The notes under the pieces: model-generated
Told to the model about the DNA's origin: nothing
The model's input: only the letters and a program-made list of their open reading frames with translations
Databases searched by the model: none
Shown: positions 48,281-57,743 of the stretch, one piece after another
How positions within the stretch are numbered: the first letter of the stretch is position 1
How the letters are laid out: the number at the start of each line of letters is the position of its first letter
Made by a program: the position numbers and the translations under genes
NCBI RefSeq assembly: GCF_000775285.1
Contig: NZ_JJML01000002.1
Location: forward strand, 119,051 to 183,050
Origin: Neosynechococcus sphagnicola sy1
GTDB taxonomy: Bacteria > Cyanobacteriota > Cyanobacteriia > Neosynechococcales > Neosynechococcaceae
Direction of reading: 5' to 3'
DNA: 64,000 nt

Positions 48281-48300
48281 GGATACTGGGGGACACAGAC

Positions 48301-48669
48301 TCAACCTTGACTTAATTCAATCATGTTGCCATCTGGATCTTGGGTAAAGAGCGCGGCGCGACCCGAGGCACTGGTCTGGATCGGGCACCCATGTGCTAGG
48401 AGGCAATCCTGGGCTGCTTGCACATTAGCCACTGAGAAAGCAATGTGGCGATTTCGCCCCCATTTATCCTCATTAATCCGATCACTAGGGACAGTAGCAG
48501 CTGCAATCAAGTGAATCTGGAAGCTCCCAACTTGATACCAGACTCCTGGAAATTTCAGTGCTCGATCGACCTGGGGGAGTCCCAGAATGCTGCCGTAGAA
48601 GTGGGTTGACTGCTCTAAATCAGAGACCAAAAGTGCGGCATGAAGACAGTGGGTAATCTGAATCTGCAT
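48301..48669 (-). CDS. VOC (glyoxalase/bleomycin-resistance fold) protein
   Basis: A 122-aa single-domain protein with paired beta-alpha-beta-beta-beta modules: HAALLVSDLEQSTHFYGSIL, VWYQVGSFQIHLI, HIAFSVANVQAAQDCLLAHG and FTQDPDGNMIELSQ. Metal-binding candidates are His in HAALLV, His in QIHLI and the final Glu (MIEL). Substrate unknown. Start ATG 48669 preferred over 48684. Confidence 0.85.
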   Translation of the reverse strand: MQIQITHCLHAALLVSDLEQSTHFYGSILGLPQVDRALKFPGVWYQVGSFQIHLIAAATVPSDRINEDKWGRNRHIAFSVANVQAAQDCLLAHGCPIQTSASGRAALFTQDPDGNMIELSQG

Positions 48670-48815
48670 CGGCTTTATCAGCAACGAACGGCTAACCTCC
48701 CTCTAGGCTAACCTCTATAATGATCACCAAGTGCACAGGGGTAACGAATGGTGGATCTTTCCCCCTAAAGTTGCTACTAATCTAGAGAGATTTTATGCAT
48801 CGCAAGGAGTTCATC

Positions 48816-49007
48816 ATGGGCAACTGGTTGAATAACATTGCCAACACGATCAAATCTTACTGGAACGTTACCATGATCGCCGTTGGTGCCCTCAGTTTGT
48901 TGTTGGGGATTGTTTTTGTGCCTGTTCCGATGGTTCCAGGTTGGCCGCTGATCATACTGGGTTGGCTCTGTCTCAATGCTTTAATCTACGACTATCTTCC
49001 GGCTTAA
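48816..49007 (+). CDS. Small membrane protein, 63 aa
   Basis: AAGGAG at about 48802 and ATG 48816 (MGNWLNNIANTIKSYW) fix the start; ATG 48795 is poorer. One long hydrophobic stretch, perhaps two short helices broken by VPVPMVPGW (TMIAVGALSLLLGIVFVPV, WPLIILGWLCLNALIYDY). It resembles small stress-associated membrane proteins in style, but I do not recognise the family. Confidence 0.6.
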   Translation: MGNWLNNIANTIKSYWNVTMIAVGALSLLLGIVFVPVPMVPGWPLIILGWLCLNALIYDYLPA

Positions 49008-49456
49008 GTCTTGTCAACGTTGATGCAGTGCCAGTCCCTCGGCACTGCTCTACACGTTCTAGGGCGACAAGGGCGACAGATGACTCAACCTTGATAAAGA
49101 AGAGCTTCAACTGCTGGTTGAATTGCTTAATTTGCTCCTGGATTTTGACTGAAGCCAAGACTGCGGTTTGCCTTCGTTCCCTGAACTACCCGACACTGAA
49201 CCGCTCTTGAGTCAACACAATTCCCATCTACAGTGCTCGGCTTCCCGCAGGATAAGCTAAATTTCCCTAAATTCTACCCTCACAGGACTGACGCAAAACA
49301 AGTAGCTTCTGGGCTTTCAAACACTACATATAGTACTTAAAACCAGATTTTGAGTACTATCACACTAGGATCTACCTAAGTTCTAGCTCAAACAACTATA
49401 GTCAGTTCAATTTACCTGAGCTGACATGGGTTAATAAATCGTTGGAAGCTAGATAC
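49008..49456. other. Intergenic region without clear genes
   Basis: A hairpin with 8-bp perfect arms (GCAGTGCC / GGCACTGC, 49025-49048) lies 18 bp after the small membrane gene, but no T tract follows. Short open frames here (for example the minus frame 48973-49158, rich in Lys/Gln/Leu) have no recognisable product. The rest is AT-rich. Confidence 0.5.
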
Positions 49457-49547
49457 GGAGAGGGAGGGATTCGAACCCTCGGTATGGAGTTACCTGCCAT
49501 ACAACAGATTAGCAATCTGCCGCTTTCGACCGCTCAGCCACCTCTCC
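49457..49547 (-). tRNA. tRNA-Ser (anticodon GCU)
   Basis: On the minus strand the sequence folds as a class II tRNA of 91 nt. The acceptor arms GGAGAGG / CCTCTCC pair, the anticodon loop ATTGCTAAT carries GCT (plus-strand 49511-49513), a long variable arm follows, and the T-loop GGTTCGAATCC is standard. CCA is not encoded. It reads AGC/AGU codons. Confidence 0.97.
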
Positions 49548-49618
49548 AAGCTTAGAGAAATATATGATAGCAGATCTGACAGTGATGCAAAGATGCAAGC
49601 TGATACGGATGCAAACGA

Positions 49619-50518
49619 ATGACAACTCAATCCCTACCCAACTCTTCTAAAAGGCTCTGGCTAGCTGCCATTAAGCCACCGATGTACAGTGTCGCGGTAC
49701 TCCCCATTTGGGTTGGCTCTGCCGTTGCCTGGGCAGAAACCCAAAGGTTCCATCCCTGGATCTTTGCTACTTTTCTGGCTGCTGCTATCTTGATTGTTGC
49801 CTGGAGCAACGTCAGTAATGATGTGTATGATGCTGACACGGGCATTGATCAGCATAAAGCCCATTCCTTAGTGAACTTGACGGGGAATAAACCCCTGATA
49901 TTTTGGATTGGCAATGGACTCCTGTTCCTGGGGATTTTAGGAATTCTCGCGATCTCCTGGGAGCAGCATGATCCAACCGTTATCGGCTTGATTCTGCTGT
50001 GTTGTGCCTTGGGTTACAGCTACCAGGGGCCCCCCTTTCGATTTGGCTATCAGGGGTGGGGGGAGCTGATATGTTTTATCTGCTACGGCCCTCTCGCCCT
50101 CTCCGCGGTCTATTATAGCCAGGTACAGTCCTGGTCCCTCACAAACCTGGCGGCTGCGGTAATTGTGGGCCTGACCACCAGTTTGATCCTGTTTTGTTCC
50201 CACTTTCATCAGGTGGCTGACGACTTAGCCGCTGGCAAGCGATCGCCGATTGTGCGCTTAGGAACAGCGCGGGGCGCAGCACTATTACCCTGGGTCTGTG
50301 GCAGCCTGTATGGGTTGACGTTGCTGTTTGTCCTCTTGGGCAGCTTCCCTCTCTGGACGCTCTTGGTATTTCTCAGTCTCCCCTTTGCGGTGCAGTTAGT
50401 CCGCCATGTCCAGACCTACCATGACCAGCCCGATCAAGTCAGTAACTGTAAGTTCATTGCGGTGGCACTGCACTTTTGCAGTGGGATGCTATTGGGACTG
50501 GGATTTGTGCTCGGTTAA
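49619..50518 (+). CDS. menA: 2-Carboxy-1,4-naphthoquinone phytyltransferase
   Basis: UbiA-family prenyltransferase attaching the phytyl chain in phylloquinone synthesis, in the thylakoid membrane. 299 aa with about eight helices; the first Asp-rich motif is NVSNDVYDADTGIDQH and the second is SHFHQVADDLAAGKRSPIVR. LGYSYQGPPFRFGYQGWGE is typical of MenA. It leads directly into menC. Confidence 0.93.
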   Translation: MTTQSLPNSSKRLWLAAIKPPMYSVAVLPIWVGSAVAWAETQRFHPWIFATFLAAAILIVAWSNVSNDVYDADTGIDQHKAHSLVNLTGNKPLIFWIGNGLLFLGILGILAISWEQHDPTVIGLILLCCALGYSYQGPPFRFGYQGWGELICFICYGPLALSAVYYSQVQSWSLTNLAAAVIVGLTTSLILFCSHFHQVADDLAAGKRSPIVRLGTARGAALLPWVCGSLYGLTLLFVLLGSFPLWTLLVFLSLPFAVQLVRHVQTYHDQPDQVSNCKFIAVALHFCSGMLLGLGFVLG

Positions 50519-50566
50519 CCCTCAGCGATCGATGGAAAATTTTAGTGTCCTGTATGTCTGCCCCCC

Positions 50567-51571
50567 TTGGATGACTATCAATTTAAGTACTGGCCCTATC
50601 AGTACCCTTTACAGCCGCCGCTCCTGACCCATCATGGTTTCTGGGAGATCAGGGAAGGGATGATTCTTCAACTCTGCGATCGCCAGGGTCGAGTCGGTTG
50701 GGGTGAAATTTCCCCCCTGCCCTGGTTTGGCTCCGAAAGCCTCGCCCAAGCCCTGGCTTTTTGCCGTCAACTCCCAGACCGCATTTCTGAGGAGAGGGTT
50801 CTGGGGATACCGTCCCATCTCCCTGCCTGTCAATTTGGGTTTGAATCTGCGTGGTCAAGTCTGCAAAATCTCGATGCAGAGGCGGATCTGAGTCAGTTGA
50901 CCTACAGTGCCCTCCTCCCCGCTGGCGAACAGGCACTCCAGGCATGGCAGCTCCTGTGGCATCAGGGCTATCGCACCTTTAAGTGGAAAATTGCGGTCTA
51001 CCCCTGGGAGCAGGAGCAGCGGATCTTGGCGCAACTAGTGGCGACGTTGCCATCCTCGGCACAGCTCCGTCTTGATGCCAACGCGGGACTGGACTGGCTG
51101 CAAGCAACCCAATGGCTCCAATGTTGTGACCAAATCAACCATGGTGAAGCACTTCCCCGGATTGAATTTTTGGAGCAACCCCTAGCCGTTGATCAGTTCC
51201 CGGCCCTCTTAGACTTAAGCCGCCGCTACGCCACCCCCCTGGCTCTGGATGAATCGGTTGCCACCCTGAGACAATTGCAAGCTTGCTATCACCAAGGGTG
51301 GCGGGGAATTTTTGTGATCAAGCCAGCGATCGCTGGTTCTCCCAGGCAACTACGACGGCTCTGCCACGAGTATCAATTGGATTGGGTGGCTTCTTCCGTG
51401 TTGGAAACCACTATCGGCAGACAGGCCGGACTGCAACTGGCAGCTACCCTACCCGTCAGCGCCCCTGGAAATCGTCGTGCGGTCGGCTATGGGACGCAGA
51501 CCTGGATACCGGATGCGCAACTCATTGCTGGAGATGCCGATCCCTTTGCTCCGCCCGCTCCTGAACCTTGA
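50567..51571 (+). CDS. menC: o-Succinylbenzoate synthase
   Basis: Enolase-superfamily dehydratase of phylloquinone synthesis. Catalytic pattern: KWK in YRTFKWKIAVYPW, the metal ligands in LRLDANAGLDW, IEFLEQPLA and LALDESVATL, and the second lysine in IFVIKPAIAG. The start as given is TTG 50567. Reading C6 at 50561-50566 as C5 would put ATG 50554 in frame (MSAPLDDYQFKYWPY), a likelier start. It follows menA by 48 bp; menE is separate at 25.5-27.0 kb. Confidence 0.92.
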   Translation: MDDYQFKYWPYQYPLQPPLLTHHGFWEIREGMILQLCDRQGRVGWGEISPLPWFGSESLAQALAFCRQLPDRISEERVLGIPSHLPACQFGFESAWSSLQNLDAEADLSQLTYSALLPAGEQALQAWQLLWHQGYRTFKWKIAVYPWEQEQRILAQLVATLPSSAQLRLDANAGLDWLQATQWLQCCDQINHGEALPRIEFLEQPLAVDQFPALLDLSRRYATPLALDESVATLRQLQACYHQGWRGIFVIKPAIAGSPRQLRRLCHEYQLDWVASSVLETTIGRQAGLQLAATLPVSAPGNRRAVGYGTQTWIPDAQLIAGDADPFAPPAPEP

Positions 51572-51675
51572 CCACTGGATTGCTGAAACCTTGATGGTCA
51601 ACAACCGCTCTCCGAGCAGTCCCCTGCCCCCGCGCTTTGAGCCGCTGGGCTAGAAAAAGGGAGGAATTCCGGAAG

Positions 51676-51692
51676 CCCCCTTGTTAAGGGGG
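51676..51692. repeat. Short palindrome before lnt
   Basis: CCCCCTT-GTT-AAGGGGG, a 7-bp perfect hairpin. Runs of 'gcccccttgttaaggggg' recur in cyanobacterial genomes as dispersed repeats. It may also end the menA-menC transcript, though no T tract follows. Confidence 0.55.
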
Positions 51693-51782
51693 TTAGGGGT
51701 TCTAACTTCGTAAGCGCTGTTTCCCGATGGGGTGACAGCTGTTTTGATACCTTTAAGAAATGTTGCCGTCTGCGGGTGCCCC

Positions 51783-53423
51783 ATGAAAACTCGGTGGTTA
51801 AAGGCTCTTGTGGCTTTAGGAAGTGGTTTGCTGATGGGACTTGCCCCTGCGCCCTTGAATCTCTGGCTCCTCGCTTGGGTGGCGTTGGTACCGCTGTGGG
51901 TTTGGATGGCTCAGCCCCGGCGTTCCGGCAAGCCGTTAACCTTTCTAGCCCTGCTTTGGGGAATGGGATATCACGGCCTGGCGCTCTCCTGGATTACCGG
52001 ACTTCATCCTCTGACCTGGATGGGAATTCCCTGGTTGGCGAGTTTAGGGATTGTCCTGTTTTGCTGGCTGTTCATTACCCTTTGGGGAGCTGTGATGGTT
52101 CTTCTCTGGGGCTGGAGCCTGCGCTGGTTGGGGCGGCTGCTCCCCGTTGCCCCTTGGTGGCGTATCCTCGCAGGCACCGCTCTTTGGTGTGGCTTGGAAT
52201 ACCTCTGGGGGTTGGGACCACTCTACTGGACAGCGTTGGCCTATACCCAAAGTCCCCATAACCTGGCGATCTTGCATCTGGGGCAACTCTCCGGCCCCCT
52301 GACGGTCTCAGCAGCGATTGTGGCGGTCAATGGGGGCATCGCCGAAGCCTGGATTCATGATCAAGCCCACCCCCGGCGTCTGATGCCGTTGAATCCTTCC
52401 GCCTCCAATTCTCAACGACATTCGCTGCTGAACGCTAGTTCTGAAATCCTGTGCAGGGGTCTGGGAGGAGTGGTGGTGCTTTTTGTGGCGGTGCATTTGC
52501 TGGGTTTATGGCTCTACAGTCGTCCCCTGGTGCAAACTCCCAGGGATGTACTGAACATTGGCATCGTCCAAGGCAATATTCCCACCCGGATTAAACTCTC
52601 AGCTACGGGAATTCAACAGGCGATCGCAGGTTATACCAGTGGCTACGAAACCTTAGCTGATCAGGGTGTGGCAGCGGTACTGACCCCTGAAGGAGCCTTA
52701 CCCCTACTCTGGGAACCGCAACAACTACGGGGAAACCCCCTCTATGAGGCCGTGCTACGCCAAGGCGTGGTGCTGTGGTTGGGAACCTGGTTGCCCCAAA
52801 GGAATCTCACCAGCGCAGACGGATCAGTACCGATTACCCAGAGCCTGCTAACGATTACGGGGACGGGAGAAATCTTCAGTCACTTCAACAAGATTAAGCT
52901 GGTTCCCTTAGGAGAATACACCCCCTTTGCTGAACTTCTGGGAGGGTTGATGCATCGCCTCTCGGTGAGCCAATCGGATCTCCTACCTGGCAGTCTGAGT
53001 CAGCATTTTGACACACCATTTGGCCGAGCAGCGGTGGCAATTTGTTATGAAGTGGCCTTTCCAGACATCTTACGAGACCAGGTGGCAGCGGGGGGGCAGT
53101 TTATTCTCACCGCTTCCAATGTTGATCCCTACAGCCCGATTGCCCTCTCCCAACACTTCGCCCAAGCAACCATGCGAGCCATTGAAACAGATCGCTGGCT
53201 GGTTCAGGCAACCAATACGGGCTACTCAGGGGTGATCGATCCCCATGGCCGCATTCAGTGGCGATCTCAGCACAATGTCTATGCCATTCATGCGGCCACG
53301 ATTCAGCGCCGCCAAACCCAGACCCTCTATGATCATTGGGGCAACTGGTTCACCCCATTGCTACTGATGGTTAGTCTGGGCAGCGGAGGACTGCTGCTCG
53401 TCCTCAAAGGCTCCACCCGATGA
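51783..53423 (+). CDS. lnt: Apolipoprotein N-acyltransferase
   Basis: Inner-membrane enzyme adding the third acyl chain to lipoproteins. From ATG 51783 (MKTRWLKALVALGSGLLMGL) the 546-aa protein has six or seven N-terminal helices, then a periplasmic nitrilase domain. The catalytic triad fits Glu in VLTPEGALPLLW, Lys in FNKIKLVPLGEYTPF and Cys in AVAICYEVAFPDILR. A final helix (LLLMVSLGSGGLLLVL) anchors the C-terminus. Intact frame. Confidence 0.93.
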   Translation: MKTRWLKALVALGSGLLMGLAPAPLNLWLLAWVALVPLWVWMAQPRRSGKPLTFLALLWGMGYHGLALSWITGLHPLTWMGIPWLASLGIVLFCWLFITLWGAVMVLLWGWSLRWLGRLLPVAPWWRILAGTALWCGLEYLWGLGPLYWTALAYTQSPHNLAILHLGQLSGPLTVSAAIVAVNGGIAEAWIHDQAHPRRLMPLNPSASNSQRHSLLNASSEILCRGLGGVVVLFVAVHLLGLWLYSRPLVQTPRDVLNIGIVQGNIPTRIKLSATGIQQAIAGYTSGYETLADQGVAAVLTPEGALPLLWEPQQLRGNPLYEAVLRQGVVLWLGTWLPQRNLTSADGSVPITQSLLTITGTGEIFSHFNKIKLVPLGEYTPFAELLGGLMHRLSVSQSDLLPGSLSQHFDTPFGRAAVAICYEVAFPDILRDQVAAGGQFILTASNVDPYSPIALSQHFAQATMRAIETDRWLVQATNTGYSGVIDPHGRIQWRSQHNVYAIHAATIQRRQTQTLYDHWGNWFTPLLLMVSLGSGGLLLVLKGSTR

Positions 53424-53525
53424 GCGGTGATCTCAGGGTAACAGTGGCAGGCCAGCAAGATTCGATACCCTAGAGAGCAAGATACCCCTGGCAATGGATA
53501 GCCGTTTCTGGATCAACTGCACCCT

Positions 53526-54737
53526 ATGGTGGAACCACCCAAGTCTCGTTATACCCTCACCTGGATCAGCCAGATCGCTGAGGTGCCCACAGCCGCCTGG
53601 GATGCCCTGGCTTTGCCCCTCAAAACTCCCTTCTTAGAGTGGGCGTGGCTGCACAATTTGGAACAGTCTGGCAGTGCCTCAGCTCGCACGGGTTGGCAAC
53701 CCCATCATTTAACGGTCTGGCGCGATCGCAACCTTGTGGCTGCGGCACCGCTGTATATTAAGGGGCATAGCTTTGGGGAATTTGTCTTTGATCACCAGTG
53801 GGCTGATCTGGCTCAGCGGCTGGGGGTGGAGTACTATCCCAAATTGGTGGGCATGACCCCGATGACCCCCGCCATTGGCTATCGCTTTCTCATGGCTCCA
53901 GACACGGATGAAGCAGTGGTCACGGAACTGATGGTGGCTGAGATTGATCACTTCTGTAGTCGTCACCATCTCTCGGGCTGTCACTTTTTGTTTGTCGATC
54001 CCCAGTGGCGACAATTCATGGAGCAGCACGGCTTTTCCAGTTGGTTGCACCACAGTTACATCTGGCAAAATCAGGGCTTTCACAGCTTTGAGGATTACCT
54101 AGCGGTGTTTAACAGCAATCAGCGCCGCAATATTAAACGGGAGCGCAAGGCTCTGGAAACCGCCGGACTCCACATCCAGGCTTTGACAGGAGACGCGATC
54201 CCCAAGCCCCTGTTCTCCCAGATGTATGACTTCTATGCTGATACCTGCGATAAGTTCGGTTGGTGGGGGAGTAAATATCTGACGCGGGCATTTTTTGAAC
54301 AATTAGCCCACGATTACCGCCATCGGGTGGTATTTTTTGCCGCCTATCCCGCACCCGACAGTCTCCAACCCATGGGGCTCTCTTTTTGTTTGACCAAGGG
54401 GGATCAACTCTATGGGCGCTATTGGGGGTGTTCTCAAGAACTAGACAGTTTGCACTTTAATGCCTGCTATTACAGCCCCATTGAATGGGCGATCGCCCAA
54501 GGGGTGCAACTGTTTGATCCAGGGGCAGGGGGACGGCACAAACAACGCCGAGGCTTTCCTGCGACTCCCAATCACAGTTTGCATCGGTTTTATCATGGGC
54601 GATTGACCCAGATTCTGCGATCTCACCTTGGGGAAATTAATCAGTTGGAGCAGCAACAAATTGAGACTTTAAATCAGGAACTGCCCTTCAAAGCGCAACC
54701 ATCTACCAATACAGAAATTTCAGATCAACAAGGATAA
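53526..54737 (+). CDS. FemAB-like acyltransferase (DUF482/PF04339 type)
   Basis: A 403-aa soluble protein with the GNAT/FemX fold family pattern: TPFLEWAWLHNLEQSGSA, WADLAQRLGVEYYPKL, NSNQRRNIKRERKALETAGL, LYGRYWGCSQELDSLHFNAC and FDPGAGGRHKQRRGF. Annotated elsewhere as a peptidoglycan biosynthesis/recognition protein, but the substrate has not been shown. It follows lnt by about 100 bp on the same strand. Codon use resembles its neighbours. Confidence 0.8.
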   Translation: MVEPPKSRYTLTWISQIAEVPTAAWDALALPLKTPFLEWAWLHNLEQSGSASARTGWQPHHLTVWRDRNLVAAAPLYIKGHSFGEFVFDHQWADLAQRLGVEYYPKLVGMTPMTPAIGYRFLMAPDTDEAVVTELMVAEIDHFCSRHHLSGCHFLFVDPQWRQFMEQHGFSSWLHHSYIWQNQGFHSFEDYLAVFNSNQRRNIKRERKALETAGLHIQALTGDAIPKPLFSQMYDFYADTCDKFGWWGSKYLTRAFFEQLAHDYRHRVVFFAAYPAPDSLQPMGLSFCLTKGDQLYGRYWGCSQELDSLHFNACYYSPIEWAIAQGVQLFDPGAGGRHKQRRGFPATPNHSLHRFYHGRLTQILRSHLGEINQLEQQQIETLNQELPFKAQPSTNTEISDQQG

Positions 54738-54746
54738 ATATCTTTT

Positions 54747-54934
54747 GGGGAAGATAATAGACTCCCTCCTAAGAGGATGTTTTAAAAGTCTTTCAGGGTG
54801 TGTTTCACCACCCTAGCTACCTAGAAGCTAATACGAGAGAATCAGGGTTCCAGGGTTTGCGATCGCGCCTCTGAGTTGTATTTGAGGCTAAAGCCTACCC
54901 TTTTAAAACATCCTCTAAGTCTATTATCTTCCCC
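54747..54934. mobile_element. MITE-like hairpin element, 188 bp
   Basis: Long terminal inverted repeats in two blocks of 17 bp: GGGGAAGATAATAGACT and AGAGGATGTTTTAAAAG on the left, with their exact complements on the right (54900-54916 and 54918-54934). The blocks are separated by 8 nt on the left and 1 nt on the right. The 111-bp centre has no open frame of note and one HIP1 site. It lies between two convergent genes. No clear target duplication is seen. The ends look like those of an insertion sequence that would supply transposase in trans. Confidence 0.8.
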
Positions 54935-54947
54935 CTCGGAGAGCAGT

Positions 54948-56138
54948 CTAGTGACGCCCGATCGGTGTGCCGCAGGGATAGGTTGCCAGTGGCTTCGCTC
55001 GTTCCGGGAGACTCGCTGGAATCACCAGATCCTTCGGCAACTGGGATTTAGCTGCTTCATAGTCTCGCCGTAATCTGTCAACCATGGCAGTGCGGCGATC
55101 GTAGAGGCGCTTCAGGGGGCGAGGCTGGCATTGATTGATCACGTAGGCCGTCAGAATTGGCAGGGCAATGGTGCTATCGGTATAGCAGACCACTGTATTG
55201 GGTAATTCATCGGGATCAACCTTGCCCCAACTCACGGCTTCATTCGGGGTGGCTCCAGACAAGCCGCCCGTATCAGGTCGAGCATCGGTGATTTGGACAA
55301 AGTAATCGTGACCCCGCTCTTCAAGTCCCAGGACTTCATGGATTTGGGGCTGGGTTTGCAGCAGGAAGTTCTTAGGACTACCCCCACCCACAATCAACGC
55401 CGCGCTCTTACCGTCCACCCCGGAGATTCCCGACTCTCTGGCGCAGTAGGCGATCGCCGCCGTTTCATTGACATCCAAGGATGGATCGAGGATCAGTTGA
55501 GAGCCCTCTAAGGCTAGGGCAGCCACATTCATCCCAATGGAGCTATCCCCAGGGGACGAGGTGTAGATAGGCACCCCAGCTTCATAGGCCGTGGCTAACA
55601 GACAGGAATTTTGGATCCCCAACTGCCGTTCCACTTCCCGCACATACTTGCCCAACAGGTAATGAAATTCTGCGGTACTCATCCGCTTTTGAAACACGTC
55701 TGCCCGGAGAATCTGGCGAATAAAGGCATCGGTTTCCAGCAGCACATCATAGCCAAAAACGATGTCGTAAATCCGAATCCGTCCCTCCTGCCGCAGCTTG
55801 ATATCATCCACAAACGGATGACTAGCATACAGATCCAGCCCCAGACCATAGTGCAGGTCGTGATAGAGGTTGGCTCCCGTACTGATGATGTAATCAATAA
55901 AGCCATTGCGCACGAGGGGTGCTAGCACTGACACTCCCAACCCCGCTGGCGTCATGGCACCAGAGAGGCTCAGGGCAACGGTGACCCCTGCTTGCATCAC
56001 CTCTCGACTGAGGAGGTGACAGATTTCCCGCAACCGTGCTGAATTGTAGGCTGTGAAATAGCCATCAATCAGATCCACGACACTGATTTCAGTGGGCATG
56101 GGGGTGGGTGCGATTTTACGACTGAGCAACATAGACAT
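54948..56138 (-). CDS. Deoxyhypusine-synthase-like homospermidine biosynthesis protein
   Basis: NAD-dependent aminobutyltransferase family, in bacteria making homospermidine or related polyamines rather than modifying eIF5A. Start at ATG 56138 or 56132 (MLLSRKIAPT). Key segments: LSLSGAMTPAGLGVSVLAPL, IDYIISTGANLYHDLHYGLG, the lysine-bearing loop LIVGGGSPKNFLLQTQP, and GATPNEAVSWGKVDPDELPN. About 396 aa. It is divergent from speB, which makes the putrescine it would use. Confidence 0.85.
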   Translation of the reverse strand: MSMLLSRKIAPTPMPTEISVVDLIDGYFTAYNSARLREICHLLSREVMQAGVTVALSLSGAMTPAGLGVSVLAPLVRNGFIDYIISTGANLYHDLHYGLGLDLYASHPFVDDIKLRQEGRIRIYDIVFGYDVLLETDAFIRQILRADVFQKRMSTAEFHYLLGKYVREVERQLGIQNSCLLATAYEAGVPIYTSSPGDSSIGMNVAALALEGSQLILDPSLDVNETAAIAYCARESGISGVDGKSAALIVGGGSPKNFLLQTQPQIHEVLGLEERGHDYFVQITDARPDTGGLSGATPNEAVSWGKVDPDELPNTVVCYTDSTIALPILTAYVINQCQPRPLKRLYDRRTAMVDRLRRDYEAAKSQLPKDLVIPASLPERAKPLATYPCGTPIGRH

Positions 56139-56717
56139 GACTGCACTCCCAAATGAAGCAAACGCATAAAAAACAACAGAATCAACAGAAAAAATCAGAA
56201 CCCGGCCCAATCAGCCAGGAGCCTTGAGGCTGAAATCCCTAGCGGTACTCCAGAACCTGGGCACAGGTGCAACGGACAGAACTCAACTTGACTGCCTTCC
56301 CTCACGGATGCAGCCCATGGAATGAGTTTTTGTTCTGAAAAACTTTTGGCTTAGTGAAAGCCTGACCGACCCAGCTTGCAAACATGCTTGAGAGGGAAAC
56401 ACTTCTCAAAACAGAGTAGTCAATGTCTTGACTACAGGGTTGCAAACCCATAGTTACAGGTCGATCAGCTCATACTAGGAGCTTCACATCGATCTACCCA
56501 GGATAGAGCGGGGTCGCACCGCCGTTTACGCTTCAGTTTCATTTCTAGATACCACAGGGGCATCCAGGGACGACCAGTCAAAGAAAGGCTATTCAATGTC
56601 TTTCCTTAAACCGTAGTGAAGAGACAACATTCGTAACAACCTAAGATTAACATCCATCTTTGCGGTTTGCATGAAGATTGTGTCACGATTGAGGTGCTCT
56701 TTGGGTGGAAAAACATA
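56139..56717. promoter_or_regulatory. Divergent control region between the two polyamine genes
   Basis: About 580 bp without a credible gene. Two small adjacent hairpins stand out: GTAGTCA / TGACTAC (56416-56435) and GGGTT-GCA-AACCC approx. (56437-56449). The length is large for a simple promoter pair and may include leader RNAs for one or both genes. Confidence 0.4.
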
Positions 56718-57626
56718 GTGACACCAACACTGACGACCGCTACCGTGGTGCCATTTCTTGGGGCTGACGTTGCAGCCACCTATGACACCGCACAGGTGGT
56801 GATTTTACCCATTCCCTACGAAGCCACCACCACCTACCGCCAGGGCTGCCAAACAGGCCCCGCCGCGATTCTTGATGCTTCCCATCAGGTGGAGTACTAC
56901 GACGAAGAATTGGATCAGGAACTCTGGCCAGTTGGCATTTACACCCATGGGGCGATCGCGGATACCCAAGGGGAGCCGGATCTATCGCCAGAGGCAATGC
57001 TCCAGGTCACCCAAGAGACGGTCCAAAAGTTGATCGCTGACGGCAAGTTTGTGATCGCCCTCGGGGGAGAACATAGCATTACCACGGGTCTGGTCAGAGC
57101 CTATCAGCAGGCCAGTGCCGAACCCTTTACCGTGGTGCAGATCGATGCCCATGGAGATCTACGCCATGAATATGAAGGCTCCATTTATAACCATGCCTGC
57201 GTGATGCGGCGGATTGTCGAGATGGGCATTCCCACGGTTCAGATTGGCATTCGCAGCATCTGCAAAGAAGAAGCTGATTTGATTAAGGCCAAATCATTGA
57301 CAGTGTTTCGTGCCCGGGAGATGGCAACGCAACCGGACTGGATGGAGCGGGCACTAGCCAGCATTGCCACGGAGCGCGTATTCTGCACCATTGATTTAGA
57401 TGGTATTGATCCGGCTTTGTTACCCGGTGTGGGCACCCCAGAACCAGGGGGGTTGAACTGGTACAGCCTCACCACTTTTTTACGTCAAGTGTTTGAGCGT
57501 CATCAGGTGATTGGCTGCGATGTCATGGAATTAGCGCCGATCGAGGGGTCCGTGGTTTCTGAATTCACCGCTGCCAAGTTGGTTTACAAACTGATTGGTT
57601 ATCAGTTTGCCCCACCGCAATCCTGA
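56718..57626 (+). CDS. speB: Agmatinase (agmatine ureohydrolase)
   Basis: Manganese enzyme that splits agmatine into putrescine and urea. The ureohydrolase metal motifs are all present: GGEHSITTG, QIDAHGDLRHEYEG and TIDLDGIDPALLPGVGTPEP. About 302 aa. GTG 56718 gives a family-like N-terminus (TPTLTTATVVPFLGADV); TTG 56667 is the alternative. It may act on guanidinobutyrate or another guanidino substrate, but the neighbouring homospermidine gene supports agmatine. Confidence 0.88.
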   Translation: MTPTLTTATVVPFLGADVAATYDTAQVVILPIPYEATTTYRQGCQTGPAAILDASHQVEYYDEELDQELWPVGIYTHGAIADTQGEPDLSPEAMLQVTQETVQKLIADGKFVIALGGEHSITTGLVRAYQQASAEPFTVVQIDAHGDLRHEYEGSIYNHACVMRRIVEMGIPTVQIGIRSICKEEADLIKAKSLTVFRAREMATQPDWMERALASIATERVFCTIDLDGIDPALLPGVGTPEPGGLNWYSLTTFLRQVFERHQVIGCDVMELAPIEGSVVSEFTAAKLVYKLIGYQFAPPQS

Positions 57627-57743
57627 GCCAACCAGTGCTGCCTCCCAGCAAGCCCACCGACGGCTGTATCAAGTTCTACCGAAGTGGGAGATGTAGATCC
57701 GTTAACGTCACTGCATGGTTAAAAGCAATCTCGACTCTCTTCA

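Noticed and set aside
48973..49158. Minus-strand 61-codon frame
   Set aside because: It overlaps the end of the small membrane gene and includes a hairpin; nothing supports translation.
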